Source: Pycnococcus provasolii (lineage: Eukaryota > Chlorophyta > Pseudoscourfieldiophyceae > Pseudoscourfieldiales > Pycnococcaceae). Taken from it: 64,000 nt of DNA. Shown here one piece after another: positions 38,701 through 47,798 of the stretch. How positions within the stretch are numbered: position 1 is the stretch's first letter; every line of letters begins with the position of its first letter. Position numbers and translations under genes: made by a program. The stretch is taken from the NCBI GenBank assembly GCA_938743325.2, contig OW568881.1:248001-312000 (forward strand), in the 5' to 3' direction. The notes beneath the pieces are model-generated. The model had not been told where the DNA came from. It saw only the letters and a program-made list of their open reading frames with translations, and did no database searches.

Positions 38701-41639
38701 TCCACCTTGATGTCGCTCACAAAGACGCTGGTGAGCCCTTCGAAGCCAGTTGGGACGCCATACTCCAGTGGTGCGGCGAAGATGTTCGCGGGTGATGCAT
38801 TCAGCTTCACGGACATTCCTGTGACGTCATTCTTCTGCATGTCTGTGTATGCAATTTGCACGTCTGCAGAAACTGCGCTCGAGTCGGGAGCACTCGACAG
38901 CACCGCGAGAGCCGAAAGCATCTTGCGACTGCCGGATGTCGCCAGCGCTGGCACCGTGACTGACATCACGTAGACCTGAGATTCGTCCACCTTGGCCGCA
39001 CGCGCCGTTTGGCGGCGAAGGCTTTGGGCAAACCCCTCGGCAAAGGCGTTGCGCTGTTCGGCGGTCGCAACATTGGCGGCATCGTACAGTCCCCAAAAGT
39101 TAGATTTGAAAGACATGACTGAGACAATCACCTCATCCTTCTTCGGCGGCGCCGTGGTCGCCGACGTGGTCGTGCTGGAGGATATCACTGCCGCCACGGT
39201 CGTCGTCAGAGATGCGTTGTTGCCGATTGTCTCGTTGCTGCTCGGCGCCTCCGTGGTCGTCACGGGCGGTGGCGGCGGTGGGCTGTCCATTGGCGGCGGC
39301 GGTGGCGGCGGCGGGGGACTCGGCGGGGGACTCGGCGGCGGCGGGCTCGGCGGGGGAGGGCTCGGCGGCGGCGGCTGGTAGATGTACGGAGGTGGTGGCG
39401 ACGCAATCGGCGGCGGCGGCGGCGGAGGCACCGGGCACGACTCACCAGGATTGACGTAGTACACCGAGACGCGATACGTCGGGCGATCCGTCTCCTCCTC
39501 CTCGTCCAGCTGCTTCCTGCCGTCAAGGACCAGCTCAATTGACTGCCATCCGGTAGGAACGGTATTTCCGAGGGGCAAGGTGACCTCGTGAGTCGATCCC
39601 TTGATTTGGTCCGCGCACAGTGGTGCGTTCTGCGGGTACGGACGCACGTCGTCAACCTCGCTGGTCATGGTGCCAGTGCCGAGTCCGTACTTGATTACGT
39701 TTGTCCATGGTCCAACGGCGGGTCGCACACCGGAGTTGCGCTCGTTGTAGCGCATTTTGATGTTGTAGGTTCCATCGGAATCCTTGAGCACCTTCGAGCG
39801 ATCCAGGCAGATGGTGGAACCCCACAAGCCAGTCTTGTAGCTAGCTCCCTGGCCGTAGGAAAGCATCGCGCCAATGGGCGCCTCGAGCTGTGGGAAAGCT
39901 TCGCAGAACTTGAACGACAGGTAAGCGACGTTGTTCGAGCGCGTGCGCTCGGGCAGCTTGCCTGGTCCCCACTTCGTGTCGTTGTGCAGCCATGTGTACG
40001 GGTTCGCGCTGTTCACCTCAACCTTTAGAGTGTGCACTTTTTTGTCGAAATCGCCGAGGTTCACCATCGGCGCATTCAGATCCACGCTTTTTCCCGCGTT
40101 AAACGGCGTGTTCGACTGCAGGATGGCCACCTGCTTGCCATCGACCTCAACCGTGGTAAAGATCACATTTGCATCAGCCTTCGTCACGTCCGTGTGCGGT
40201 GCCAGGCTCACATCTCCCGCGTTCGTCACCTTGAACATGACTGGGTAGCGCACATGGCTCGGCGTGTCATTCTCGCACGCGTTCGGCGGCGGCGGCGGCG
40301 GCGGGCTCGGCGGTGGCGGGCTGCGGTCCACCGGCGCGCTTGTAGTACTCACGGCCACTGGCGGCGAAGGCGGCGGCGGCGGCGGCGGCGGAGGCGGAGG
40401 CGGCGGTGGACTCGGCGGCGGCGCCTGGAATGTGGGAGATGAAGACACCGTCAGGCTTGCGAGGCTCGTCAAGCCAGAACTTACCAGTGCCGTCTGCAGA
40501 ACTTCTGCATTTACCGCATTGAGAAGATTACCAGCCGAAACTGCAACTGCAAAGGACGCAACCTCCACCTTGTAGTCCACGTTCACGCTTCCTGCGAGAA
40601 TGCTGCGACGCCGACCGGAACCATTTGTGACGGACAGGATTGTGACGGCAGACTTGTCCACCTGAATGTTGCCGTTGCTGAGGCGCTTGGCTACACCACC
40701 GCGGAATGATGTGCGTTGTGCCTCCCCGAAAGTGGAAGCGGTGTATCCCGTGAGGACTACCGAGGAGCTGATCGCCGCCAAAGCTGGTGGTGGTGGAGGA
40801 GGGGACGGCGGCGGACTCGGCGGCGGCGGGCTCGGCGGCGGCGGGTACAACGTCACCCCGTAGAATGAATTCGTTGCCGATCGTCGGCTCGCGTCCACCG
40901 TCGGTGGCAACGGCGGCGGGTTCGGCGGCGGCGGCGGCGAAAGCGGCGGCGGCGGACTCGATGCCGCGCGAACGCCATCCTTGGCTGTGATGCACACCGC
41001 CTCGGAGGCGTCAGTTGGCGGCGTCATCGACCACGTGACTGGCTTGCCGAGTCGTCCCACCACACCACTGGTGGGCGCAGCCACGTCTGGCAGGCACTTG
41101 CATTCAGAGACGGCACCGTTTTCGTCTGCGAATCCGCAGAAGTACACGTTGATCGTTCCGGTGGGCACCTGCGTCGGCGACCCGTTGTACTGCATCGTCA
41201 CGAGCATAGGAACGAGTCTCATTCCGTCAATGGCACCAGCAGGCAGTGTAAGCGTCTGCGTCTGCGTACGGCCTTGCCCCGGCCCGAGCGAGCCGCACGT
41301 CTGCGCGGAGCACTCGAGCGTGGATTCCGCCGCGGCCGCGCCGAGGCCGTTCAGGACGATCTTGCTGATGTAGTTCGTGACGGTAGCACTCCCTCCGTTC
41401 GTTTCAAGGTACGCCACGGGCACTTTGCGCTCGCTGGCGAGCTTGTTGGAGTGTATGCACGTCGTTCCTCCAAACGGCACGAACGTTCCGCCCATCGTCA
41501 CACCCGTTGTGGTGACAGCCGCTTCGGAGACAACAAGGAAGCAGCAGCAGCACACAGCGACGAGGAGGAGGCTAACTTTGAAGGCGGCAGACATCGCCGC
41601 CGAGGGATGACGACGCGGAGGAGTCGTCGTCGTCGTCAT
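35727..41639 (-). CDS. Giant pherophorin-type HRGP with one transmembrane span and cytoplasmic IQ motifs
   Basis: The uninterrupted frame encodes 1970 residues. A signal peptide (core FKVSLLLVAVCCCCFLVV, ending SEA) leads into a pherophorin-like domain (about 47-190) with the usual cysteines. Several Pro-rich rods of SPPPP type follow, typical of arabinosylated hydroxyproline-rich wall glycoproteins. They alternate with globular modules, one beginning near residue 460, and two short SEA-like pieces. One transmembrane helix (VEGVGIAVAVFVVILGGIGLVAY) lies near 1017-1042. The long cytoplasmic part has two IQ calmodulin-binding motifs, AAVIIQRHARGMLGRR (near 1290) and AATVIQKHMRGHSARK (near 1373), then a helical, TPR-like Ala-rich region and a basic tail. 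It could link wall to cytoplasm. Most pherophorins are secreted, so the membrane-anchored, IQ-bearing form is unusual. Confidence 0.8.
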   Translation of the reverse strand: MTTTTTPPRRHPSAAMSAAFKVSLLLVAVCCCCFLVVSEAAVTTTGVTMGGTFVPFGGTTCIHSNKLASERKVPVAYLETNGGSATVTNYISKIVLNGLGAAAAESTLECSAQTCGSLGPGQGRTQTQTLTLPAGAIDGMRLVPMLVTMQYNGSPTQVPTGTINVYFCGFADENGAVSECKCLPDVAAPTSGVVGRLGKPVTWSMTPPTDASEAVCITAKDGVRAASSPPPPLSPPPPPNPPPLPPTVDASRRSATNSFYGVTLYPPPPSPPPPSPPPSPPPPPPALAAISSSVVLTGYTASTFGEAQRTSFRGGVAKRLSNGNIQVDKSAVTILSVTNGSGRRRSILAGSVNVDYKVEVASFAVAVSAGNLLNAVNAEVLQTALVSSGLTSLASLTVSSSPTFQAPPPSPPPPPPPPPPPPPPSPPVAVSTTSAPVDRSPPPPSPPPPPPPNACENDTPSHVRYPVMFKVTNAGDVSLAPHTDVTKADANVIFTTVEVDGKQVAILQSNTPFNAGKSVDLNAPMVNLGDFDKKVHTLKVEVNSANPYTWLHNDTKWGPGKLPERTRSNNVAYLSFKFCEAFPQLEAPIGAMLSYGQGASYKTGLWGSTICLDRSKVLKDSDGTYNIKMRYNERNSGVRPAVGPWTNVIKYGLGTGTMTSEVDDVRPYPQNAPLCADQIKGSTHEVTLPLGNTVPTGWQSIELVLDGRKQLDEEEETDRPTYRVSVYYVNPGESCPVPPPPPPPIASPPPPYIYQPPPPSPPPPSPPPPSPPPSPPPPPPPPPMDSPPPPPPVTTTEAPSSNETIGNNASLTTTVAAVISSSTTTSATTAPPKKDEVIVSVMSFKSNFWGLYDAANVATAEQRNAFAEGFAQSLRRQTARAAKVDESQVYVMSVTVPALATSGSRKMLSALAVLSSAPDSSAVSADVQIAYTDMQKNDVTGMSVKLNASPANIFAAPLEYGVPTGFEGLTSVFVSDIKVERDVAASSLIWLPKTSPILPQPEAPTTTTTIPSGSRPGDMSIVEGVGIAVAVFVVILGGIGLVAYRMYASEKAQSALRSCSSFGRQVSLLEASRSNDGNASGSTSSDDTATADVAGDTATSHGDVIVALPSAEDGQGAAETGTSETLPLIEASVVEPDRPSGDAPEYHGGRVSSLTSKFDAVAVDTTGDGTNTQALTPGLASAAGRGGGVRDRVKQMQEQGDLAPPPMPAGGAVPASKKEGDASPQTHGGGIFARMTGKGTPKEASPTTSQNSQKSQKSLTERVKDFFWVGASPASVARHNGEATSKPQPQTEDEAAVIIQRHARGMLGRRETLRIVASRYQDITQEQIVESARDKTMQAAANVKSQIEERKAVIEEIRATTPQRPKRPVMSRREDAATVIQKHMRGHSARKTSASVRAEENAAEEAAAEEASQPEEVVVAPSPPKAPAATLTQAPIPEKMEGKKANTKNQQPLPPDGTPSARQAVAPKLEPSAQGFENAAKRLEQAKAQLAAAAAGGPSSCAKDAKDLLHEAVALAPDTHIAAAALYNLGVLHANHHVALGEDALRGNRRSLRATLLSLSTRNATRRTRSSALTNLGVRFLASENDPRSTPPPMPTAAAFAAFTFAASLEPSNATAARNASLVAVDEEKVDGVRKSDEASLHTVLLSALDSLAKEMGVQVSTISFARALSTVTDGTMVTEATRVQQAANESKGVEETPARRETEPSHPGAHKRGGSRFEAIPEEGAGYGASGGGASIQLLTTTELGRHGADAMAHESAPLSAAGALEALASHFMELTSRGVPSTVAVPESEIANLPAALNATSETARYPWALAALGAYLQASELRLGAGEAVSETLLSGEKAARASLRQAGYPRTVDSFAGRAIKAGVAWASANGGSAAGPSLPTDGGGSESFRFGQGAASRPKPGKKGKENGGDGKNKAGSSWLPGWTRRKGGSTRSNLSETSDDLIKEQELEETTSDPNRPGQVKFKF

Positions 41640-41708
41640 GTTATGTTATGTTGTTTGGTTTTCAAGCTGGAAGTAAAGTTTGCCGCAAGAGAAGTTGGAA
41701 GAGAAGTG

Positions 41709-41750
41709 TTGTTTTGTTTTGTTTTGTTTTGTTTTGTTTTGTTTTGTTTG
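41709..41750. repeat. (GTTTT)n microsatellite
   Basis: About eight head-to-tail gtttt units, 70 bases upstream of the pherophorin start codon. Confidence 0.95.
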
Positions 41751-41980
41751 TAGGGCGAATAAGAAAACGTGTGTGATCCACAGAGAGAACGTTATTTTGT
41801 GAAGTGTGTGTTGAGCTGTGCGTCAGAATCTGTTTTAACTTTTAATGAGTTGGTTTGTCACCCTCAAAGACGAACGATCTCCCCCCTTGCCTGAAACAAC
41901 AACACCTTCAAGTTAAGCAAGGTATACCAAAGAGGACGACGAAGAAGACGGGCCCCAACAAGACGCTTAACTTAAGGCCA

Positions 41981-42012
41981 ACACACCACACCACACCACA
42001 CCACACCACACC
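41981..42012. repeat. (CACAC/ACCAC)n pentanucleotide repeat
   Basis: About six cacca units in a row. Confidence 0.9.
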
Positions 42013-42054
42013 ATAAAGCAAACAAACAAATACCACGTACGTTAATGACCAAAC

Positions 42055-42088
<34 letters not shown>

Positions 42089-42089
42089 C
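42055..42089. repeat. (CA)n microsatellite
   Basis: About sixteen CA dinucleotides with one cg interruption. Confidence 0.9.
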
Positions 42090-43458
42090 GGCAATGAACG
42101 AGCAGTGAACTACTCGAGCACCACTGCGGTCAATGGCGAAAAAAGGGCACTCCCCTCCACTCCAAGCACTGGGTGACGAGTTCGAATATTACAGTACAGG
42201 GGGGAAGGGGAGGGCCCACTACAACTACAATATTAGGTCGGGAGGCGCGTGCTCCGAATATTCTATCTGTCAATTTATTTCCACTTGATTTTTCTTACTA
42301 AAAGGGGGGCCCCGGGGGTCATTTTGCGCACCTGATTTTTCTTCCTCTTGCTGCCTTGGATGGATCCGTGCAGTGCAAGATGGACGCAGATGGAGCAGCC
42401 AACGGCAAAACGTCGTCTACACTCTACTGTACAGTGTGTAGTGCCGTGGTGGAGGGATGAGTTCAAAGCATGGGTTGGTCGAGGGAGTCCCCCGCGGGGG
42501 GGGTGATATACTAGGGCAGGGGATGTGGGTCCCACAGGTTTCTCCAACGGTAATAATTCTTAGTGCAAGAATCCCTCCCCCGTCAAGAGGTCCTGATGGC
42601 TGATGGCTCATGGCTGATGGAACTTGGCCTTGGCAAGCAAAGCATGCCGTGCTCTTGCAAGCATCAAGGGTCCCAATGATTTTTCCAAAGGAAGTTCCAA
42701 CTTCCAAAGGGCGTCTTTGCCTTCCCTTCGTCTTCTGTCTCGTCAGTGGTTGTGTGAGCCTTGCATAGTACAAGGTGAAGGCGTGCGCCACTTTTCGTCC
42801 ATTTTACTGTGTAGTCTTTGCCTCCTCTATGGAATGGAATGGCCGAATGGGCATAAATGGGAGAACGAAAAACTAGCCGTTGGGTGCCCCGCCACGGGGC
42901 TGCTTCCCTCTCGCTTTCCTTCCCCGAGGGCCAGGGCCACCTCCTTCCCTTCCTTCTCGGCCATGGTCCGGCTTGCTCGAAAGCACTCGAAGAGCGGTAC
43001 ATGCAGACAGATAGATCTTGACCACCTCCATGACCGACATCCCAAGATGGCCAAAGCAGCAAGCCGCAAGGCGGCAACAGAAGGCAGGGGAGGCAACCCT
43101 AAGGTACTGGCACAAACAAGGGCGCCCTGACCACCAGGTCGCCCAACCACCTCGCCGAACCCAAAAGGAAGCTACCTAGTTGGTATAACCCCGAACTCAA
43201 ACGCGCAAAGAAACACCCGCTATTCCATTCTGTGAGTCTTCTGTGGGATTATCCATGCCGCATCGAGGGATCTTCAGGGGGGGGAGGGGGAGATCTTCGG
43301 CGGAGACCCCCCGGGGAAGTTCCGTTTCCACCACGAATTCCCATCGGACTTCCCCGGGGAGGGGCAAATCTAAGTTCGTTCCCCACCCCACCCTACGTCA
43401 CTCCCTGGTTCAGCGGTCTCCTCTGCGCCCCACCACACAGTGTACTCGTTTAGGCAGG

Positions 43459-45132
43459 ATGATGATGTCGTCCAGCTCGATGGCTTCTCGTGCTTCTCGT
43501 GCTTCTCGTGGTGCTGCTTCTCGTGCTCGTGCTCATCCTCTTGGTCGTCGTCCTCTTGGTCTTGGTGGTCGAGGGGTTCAGGGGGTTTCAGGGCGCAGAG
43601 GTTTTCGTGTTCTTCGCCTTCATGTCGCGGCGCCGCCCTCAACGTCGACGTCGACAGAAACACGCAAGATCCAGCCGCACCCGCTCAACGACGGACGAGT
43701 CGGGTTCGTCGCGGACAATACTAGCAATGTTCACGTCGGAGTCGCAGAGCCTGAGTCTGACTCCAACAACAGCATATGCACATACCTCGAGCCGTGGGAT
43801 CCCGCGTCGCCGTATGCCAACAAGGAGTGGACCGTCTACCGAGGTGTCGCGTACGACCTCACGCCGTTCAGGAACGCACACCCCGCCGGAAACGTCCTGC
43901 TCAACCTCGCCGTCGGACGAGATGCCACCGCGCTGTTCGAAAGCTACCACCTCGACCCTGCCGTCGCGGTTAAGAGGCTCCAGCGCCTTCCCGTGCTCGA
44001 GGGCTTTCCCGTGCACCTCGTGCCTCGTGCGCCGTATCCAAACGACAGCGACCTCTACAACACCATCCGCGAGCGCGTCAAGAACGAACTGTTCCCCGAC
44101 GGAGCCGCCAGGAGAGGAGAGCACCGCACCGGATCCGAGTGGGCGGGACTCACGGTGCTCGTGACGTTCGTCAGCACCGCCGCTCTTTACGTCAGCACCG
44201 CGAACGTGCTCGCCGCCGCCGCCTTTGGACTCGCGGGCGCGTGGGTGGGACTCACCGTTCAGCACTGCGGCAACCACGGCGCCATGGCGCGCGACTGGCG
44301 CATCAACCTCTTCTGGGGTGCCATGGACGACCTCATCGGAGGATCGAGCCTGTGCTGGAGGTACCACCACCAGGTGAGCCACCACGTGCACTGCAACGAC
44401 ACCGACATGGACGAGGACGTCTACTCCGCGTACCCGCTGATTCGCTTCGACGCGCGCCTGCCGCGCAAGCCCTGGCACAAGTACCAGCACATCTACATGT
44501 GGCTCGCCTTCCCTTTCATGCAGCTCGCCTTCCAGGTGGGCGACCTCAAGGCTTTCTTCGAGAAGCGCACCGAGGGTGCGGTTATGCACGGCGCGGCGGC
44601 GTGGGAGCGCGGTTCCATCTTGGTGGGCAAGGCGGCGCACTACATGCTGCTATTCATCGTGCCTTGCATGCTGCACGGGTGGGTCGCGGCGTGCGTGGGT
44701 GCCACGATCTATATGATGATTCAGGGCATCGCTCTCGCCTCCGTGTTCGCCGTCTCTCACAACACATTCACCAACAAGGATCCCAACCTGCTCGAGGTGG
44801 ACGACACGCGCGATGACTGGGGACTTCAGCAGCTCATCACGTCTGCCAACTGGGGAGGGCGTGTGGGATGCTTTTTCACAGGCGGGCTGAACCTGCAGAT
44901 TGAGCACCACCTGTTCCCAGCCATCTCGTTCATGCACTACCCCGCGATCGCGAAGATTGTCGAGGAGGAGGCGAACAAGCGAGGGTATCCGTACGTGCAC
45001 CACAAGACTCTCCCGAGCATCCTTGGTGAGTTTATCCGCTTCATGAAGACGGCTGGCGAGGCACCAGATTCCGTGCAGTCCTCTTTCCCTCCCGCGGGTG
45101 GTCTGGGCAGTGCCGCGAGGCAAAGCGCATAG
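43459..45132 (+). CDS. Front-end fatty-acid desaturase with N-terminal cytochrome b5 domain, plastid type
   Basis: With the ATG at 43459 the product has 557 residues. The first about 65 residues (MMMSSSSMASRASRASRG, then Arg/Gly-rich) look like a plastid transit peptide. A cytochrome b5-like domain follows (YRGVAYDLTPFRNAHPAGN, haem histidine near 140, second near SYH); HPAG replaces the usual HPGG. The desaturase has three histidine boxes: QHCGNH (about 267), HHQVSHH (about 302) and QIEHH (about 479), with the Gln of the third box marking a front-end desaturase. Algal members of this group make delta-4, delta-5 or delta-6 bonds; a plastid-targeted form recalls the delta-4 enzyme acting on C16 acyl groups of galactolipid. 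Regiospecificity is inferred only. Confidence 0.9.
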   Translation: MMMSSSSMASRASRASRGAASRARAHPLGRRPLGLGGRGVQGVSGRRGFRVLRLHVAAPPSTSTSTETRKIQPHPLNDGRVGFVADNTSNVHVGVAEPESDSNNSICTYLEPWDPASPYANKEWTVYRGVAYDLTPFRNAHPAGNVLLNLAVGRDATALFESYHLDPAVAVKRLQRLPVLEGFPVHLVPRAPYPNDSDLYNTIRERVKNELFPDGAARRGEHRTGSEWAGLTVLVTFVSTAALYVSTANVLAAAAFGLAGAWVGLTVQHCGNHGAMARDWRINLFWGAMDDLIGGSSLCWRYHHQVSHHVHCNDTDMDEDVYSAYPLIRFDARLPRKPWHKYQHIYMWLAFPFMQLAFQVGDLKAFFEKRTEGAVMHGAAAWERGSILVGKAAHYMLLFIVPCMLHGWVAACVGATIYMMIQGIALASVFAVSHNTFTNKDPNLLEVDDTRDDWGLQQLITSANWGGRVGCFFTGGLNLQIEHHLFPAISFMHYPAIAKIVEEEANKRGYPYVHHKTLPSILGEFIRFMKTAGEAPDSVQSSFPPAGGLGSAARQSA

Positions 45133-46109
45133 AGTCACTGTTACCGTGCGCACTTTCATCATGTGAAAGTTATAGTAACAAGTGCACAATAAACATTGTT
45201 TTTTTCCTTCTTTTTTCACATCGTACGTGAATGAATACTAGGGCAGGGTGGTGTGGATCTACAGGGGAAAATCTTGCTGCACGCAGCCTGGATGCACCGT
45301 ACTGTAGTTCAAAACATTGTACGTATGGTAGTACTCATGTAAACGATTGCAAAAACTTTGAAGTTACTTTTTTTTTTCGCTTGGGTGCGAGCGCTGAGGG
45401 TGGCGCCGGTGGCCCGAAGATTGAGGAGGTTGATTAAATAACAAAACAAGCCTCTTGAAATCACACCCAATATTTTTTTGCACATTTGATATGGTGTTGG
45501 TGCATTTCAAAAATGAGAAGAATGTTGTACTTTTGGATGGCTGTTGCCCAGATAACAAGTGGTCCTCGCCTCCCAGCGCGTGTTCAAGGAGAGGCGCCAG
45601 CGCGTGTTCGTGCGACCTTCCGCCGCAGCGCGGTGAGAGAGGAAGAGAGAAGTCGTCTGAGAGTTGTATTTGTGATGTTGTTAGTTATTTAAAAATCTTT
45701 TTTTTTCCTTAATGAGACCCGTACCAGGTAAAGTTGATTTTTTGAAAGCGCCGTTTCCTGAAATCGAACGAGTGGGCGTTGGCTCCCGCTCGAATTCGAA
45801 CTGAAATCCTGGAATTCGAAATAGATTCTCTAAGAAGATGTTCACGCTCCCTCGGCTCGGTGTGCTTGTGTCAGTGTGTCATTGGCGTTCCACCTGTTCA
45901 CGCTCCCTCGGCTCGGTGTGCTTGTGTCAGTGTGTCATTGGCGTTCCACCTGTTCACGCTCCCTCGGCTCGGTGTGCTTGTGTCAGTGTGTCATTGGCGT
46001 TCCACCTGTTCACGCTCCCTCGGCTCGGTGTGCTTGTGTCAGTGTGTCATTGGCGTTCCACCTGTTCACGCTCCCTCGGCTCGGTGTGCTTGTGACTACT
46101 ACTATCTTC
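45133..46109. other. Intergenic region, tandem repeats upstream of the next gene
   Basis: AT-rich downstream half of the desaturase locus, then the 56-base tandem repeat listed separately. Otherwise nothing is recognised. Confidence 0.5.
45841..46094 (+). repeat. 56-bp tandem repeat, four full copies plus a 30-bp partial
   Basis: The unit begins ttcacgctccctcggctcgg and ends cgttccacctg; the copies are identical as far as can be read. Because 56 is not a multiple of three, all three frames are open through the array, which produces long spurious reading frames that should not be read as protein. It ends 16 bases before the start codon of the following gene. Confidence 0.95.
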
Positions 46110-46895
46110 ATGGTGGCTCACGCTGGCTCGCGGTGCTGCATGTGCACAAAACCATCCCAAACCTTTGCCAAAGGCACGGACGGTCGTGCCTATTGTTCGG
46201 TGAAGTGTTACCCAAGGGGGGTATCGCGATGCAAAAAGCAGAAAGCCGCACTGAAGAAGAGCCACAAGAAGACGAACCCCATCACCAACCCGAGGTGGAA
46301 CCCCATCACCAACCCGAGGTGGAACCCCATCACGAACCCGATCTCGAGCAAAAAGAGGGTGGAGGAGCGCCGCAAGAACTTAATCGCGAATGACAAGGAG
46401 GCCCGCGAGAGGGGGTTGGTGCGCGAGCCGGCTCTCTCGCCGGGCGAGGCGGCGTGCAACGCGGCGATCGCGTCGACGACGGGCGTGCTCAACAAGGTCC
46501 TCGAGAAGAAGGCTAAGGAGCCCCATCATCATCAGCAGCAGCTTGTTGTCTACGTCGCCAATGGCCGCGAGTATCGGCACCGGCTGGATGGGGAGATGTG
46601 GCGCTTCGTCACCAGGATTCGTCCCACGATCACATACGCGGATGGCACCAGCGTGACGATGAAGGCCTTGAAAGACGCAGGCTTCGAGGCGCACCGCATC
46701 TTCACGACCAACAACGCCATCAACGCCAACGAAGTGGAGAAGGGCGTTCATGATGAGCTGAAGCCGCATCCGGGCCGCTTGTGGAAAGTGAGCGGCGCAG
46801 GAGGGGTGCATGAGGATGGGGACATCATCCAAGAGTTCGAGCTCTGGGCTGTCGTCGGCTTTCTCCCCAGCAACATGAAGAGGTCCAACGTGTAG
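46110..46895 (+). CDS. Hypothetical protein with CxxC...CxxxC putative zinc site
   Basis: I start at the ATG at 46110 because the frame upstream is only the 56-base tandem array. The product has 261 residues. Residues 9-33 hold CCMC, then CSVKC, a possible zinc-binding loop. A Lys-rich stretch follows, then a repeated ITNPRWNP motif (three copies, 24-base units). The C-terminal half looks globular: QLVVYVANGREYRHRLDGE, TYADGTSVTMKALKDAGF, and DIIQEFELWAVVGF. No family is recognised. A TGTAA follows at 46922-46926. Confidence 0.5.
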   Translation: MVAHAGSRCCMCTKPSQTFAKGTDGRAYCSVKCYPRGVSRCKKQKAALKKSHKKTNPITNPRWNPITNPRWNPITNPISSKKRVEERRKNLIANDKEARERGLVREPALSPGEAACNAAIASTTGVLNKVLEKKAKEPHHHQQQLVVYVANGREYRHRLDGEMWRFVTRIRPTITYADGTSVTMKALKDAGFEAHRIFTTNNAINANEVEKGVHDELKPHPGRLWKVSGAGGVHEDGDIIQEFELWAVVGFLPSNMKRSNV

Positions 46896-47494
46896 TGGTG
46901 TGCCTACTAGGCATGGAATGTTGTAATCATCAAATCAAATTTGTTGCAAGACGTCCGTCTCTAGTTTCTGCGAGTCATGAACTTTCAGCTTGTCGGTGAC
47001 TTTGTCCAGTTGGCGAGCACCAGCAGCGTTCGAAATGATGTTTGCCATGCTGTAGAAAATGTCCGGTGAGAGTTTATCCCCGACCTAGACCCAGGACCTC
47101 TTAGAGTTGGGGGAAACCAAAACACCTGCTCCTCTCGCCTCCTCTCCTTAAACCTCAAACAAATCAAACACATTGGTGCACCCCAAACAAATCAAACACA
47201 TTGGTGCACCTGTAGTCTCTCTCTTCTCACCTCAACCCCGCCACGCCACCCACCACCAGGTCGGCCCACTGGCCTGTGAAGAGGCACACCTTGCGCACGC
47301 CGGGCATGAGGTGAAAAGTAAAAGAAACACGGAGGGGTAAGAGTGCGGCGCCCTCTTGGTTTTGGACTTGGTTTTGGACTTGGTTTTGTTGGCTTGCACA
47401 TCCGCTAAAGGTTTAGAGACAAAAACGTCTTGGCCGAATTTTCCAGTCACAACACTGGCTCATTCTCACACAACCTGAGCTCAAGCAAACAACC
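46896..47494. other. Intergenic region with short direct repeats
   Basis: It contains two 27-28 base copies of caaacaaatcaaacacattgg plus tgcacc (47156-47210) and three 12-base ttggttttggac units (47355-47389). No gene is seen besides the flanking ones. Confidence 0.7.
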
Positions 47495-47725
47495 ATGGGA
47501 AACTTCAGCTCGAGCGCCAAGGCGTCTGACGAATACGAGTGTAAGACCACGATGGGAACCAAGAAGGGCGGCATGAACTTCAAAAGTGTCGAGAAGGTGG
47601 ACAAGTATACCGCGGACGTCATGGACAACAACTACTCGAAGAGCAGCGTCTCCCCGAGATCCGATCAATACTGGGACTGCGGCAAGAAGGGAACCACGGT
47701 GTACCGCACGGACTGGAAGAGGTGA
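47495..47725 (+). CDS. Small hypothetical protein with N-myristoylation-type start
   Basis: The 76-residue product begins MGNFSSSAK, which fits the N-myristoylation consensus (Gly2, Ser6), so membrane attachment is plausible. The rest is polar, with SVEKVDKYTADVMDNNYSK and a C-terminal YWDCGKKGTTVYRTDWKR. The context aaccATGg is a good start. TGTAA occurs 12 bases after the stop at 47738-47742. No family is recognised. It converges on the HAD gene. Confidence 0.5.
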   Translation: MGNFSSSAKASDEYECKTTMGTKKGGMNFKSVEKVDKYTADVMDNNYSKSSVSPRSDQYWDCGKKGTTVYRTDWKR

Positions 47726-47798
47726 GCGCAGCTACACTGTAAGAACAACAGAGCACATTTCCGTTGGAAAAAGGTTCTGTATATGAGCTTGTTTCCTC

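Larger units (their letters stand above)
41640..43458. other. Long intergenic region, simple repeats, no gene recognised
   Basis: It separates the divergent pherophorin and desaturase genes. It holds the three microsatellites listed separately and short tandem words (ctgatggctgatggctcatgg near 42594). Open frames here (for example 42624-43130) have unlike-protein composition. An ataaccccgaact motif at about 43187 resembles the ATTCGGGGTT element seen elsewhere. Confidence 0.45.

Noticed and set aside
42170-42200. gagttcgaatatt resembling a tRNA B box
   Set aside because: No matching A box, acceptor stem or cloverleaf could be drawn around it. No tRNA or rRNA gene was found in the window.
42624-43130. 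A 168-codon plus-strand frame in the desaturase upstream region
   Set aside because: Composition and codon use are unlike neighbouring genes and no domain is seen; overlapping frames on the other strand are equally open.
45838-46109. N-terminal extension of the unknown protein through the 56-base array
   Set aside because: The array is open in all three frames and reads as low-complexity Cys/Val/Phe text; the ATG at 46110 begins protein-like sequence.
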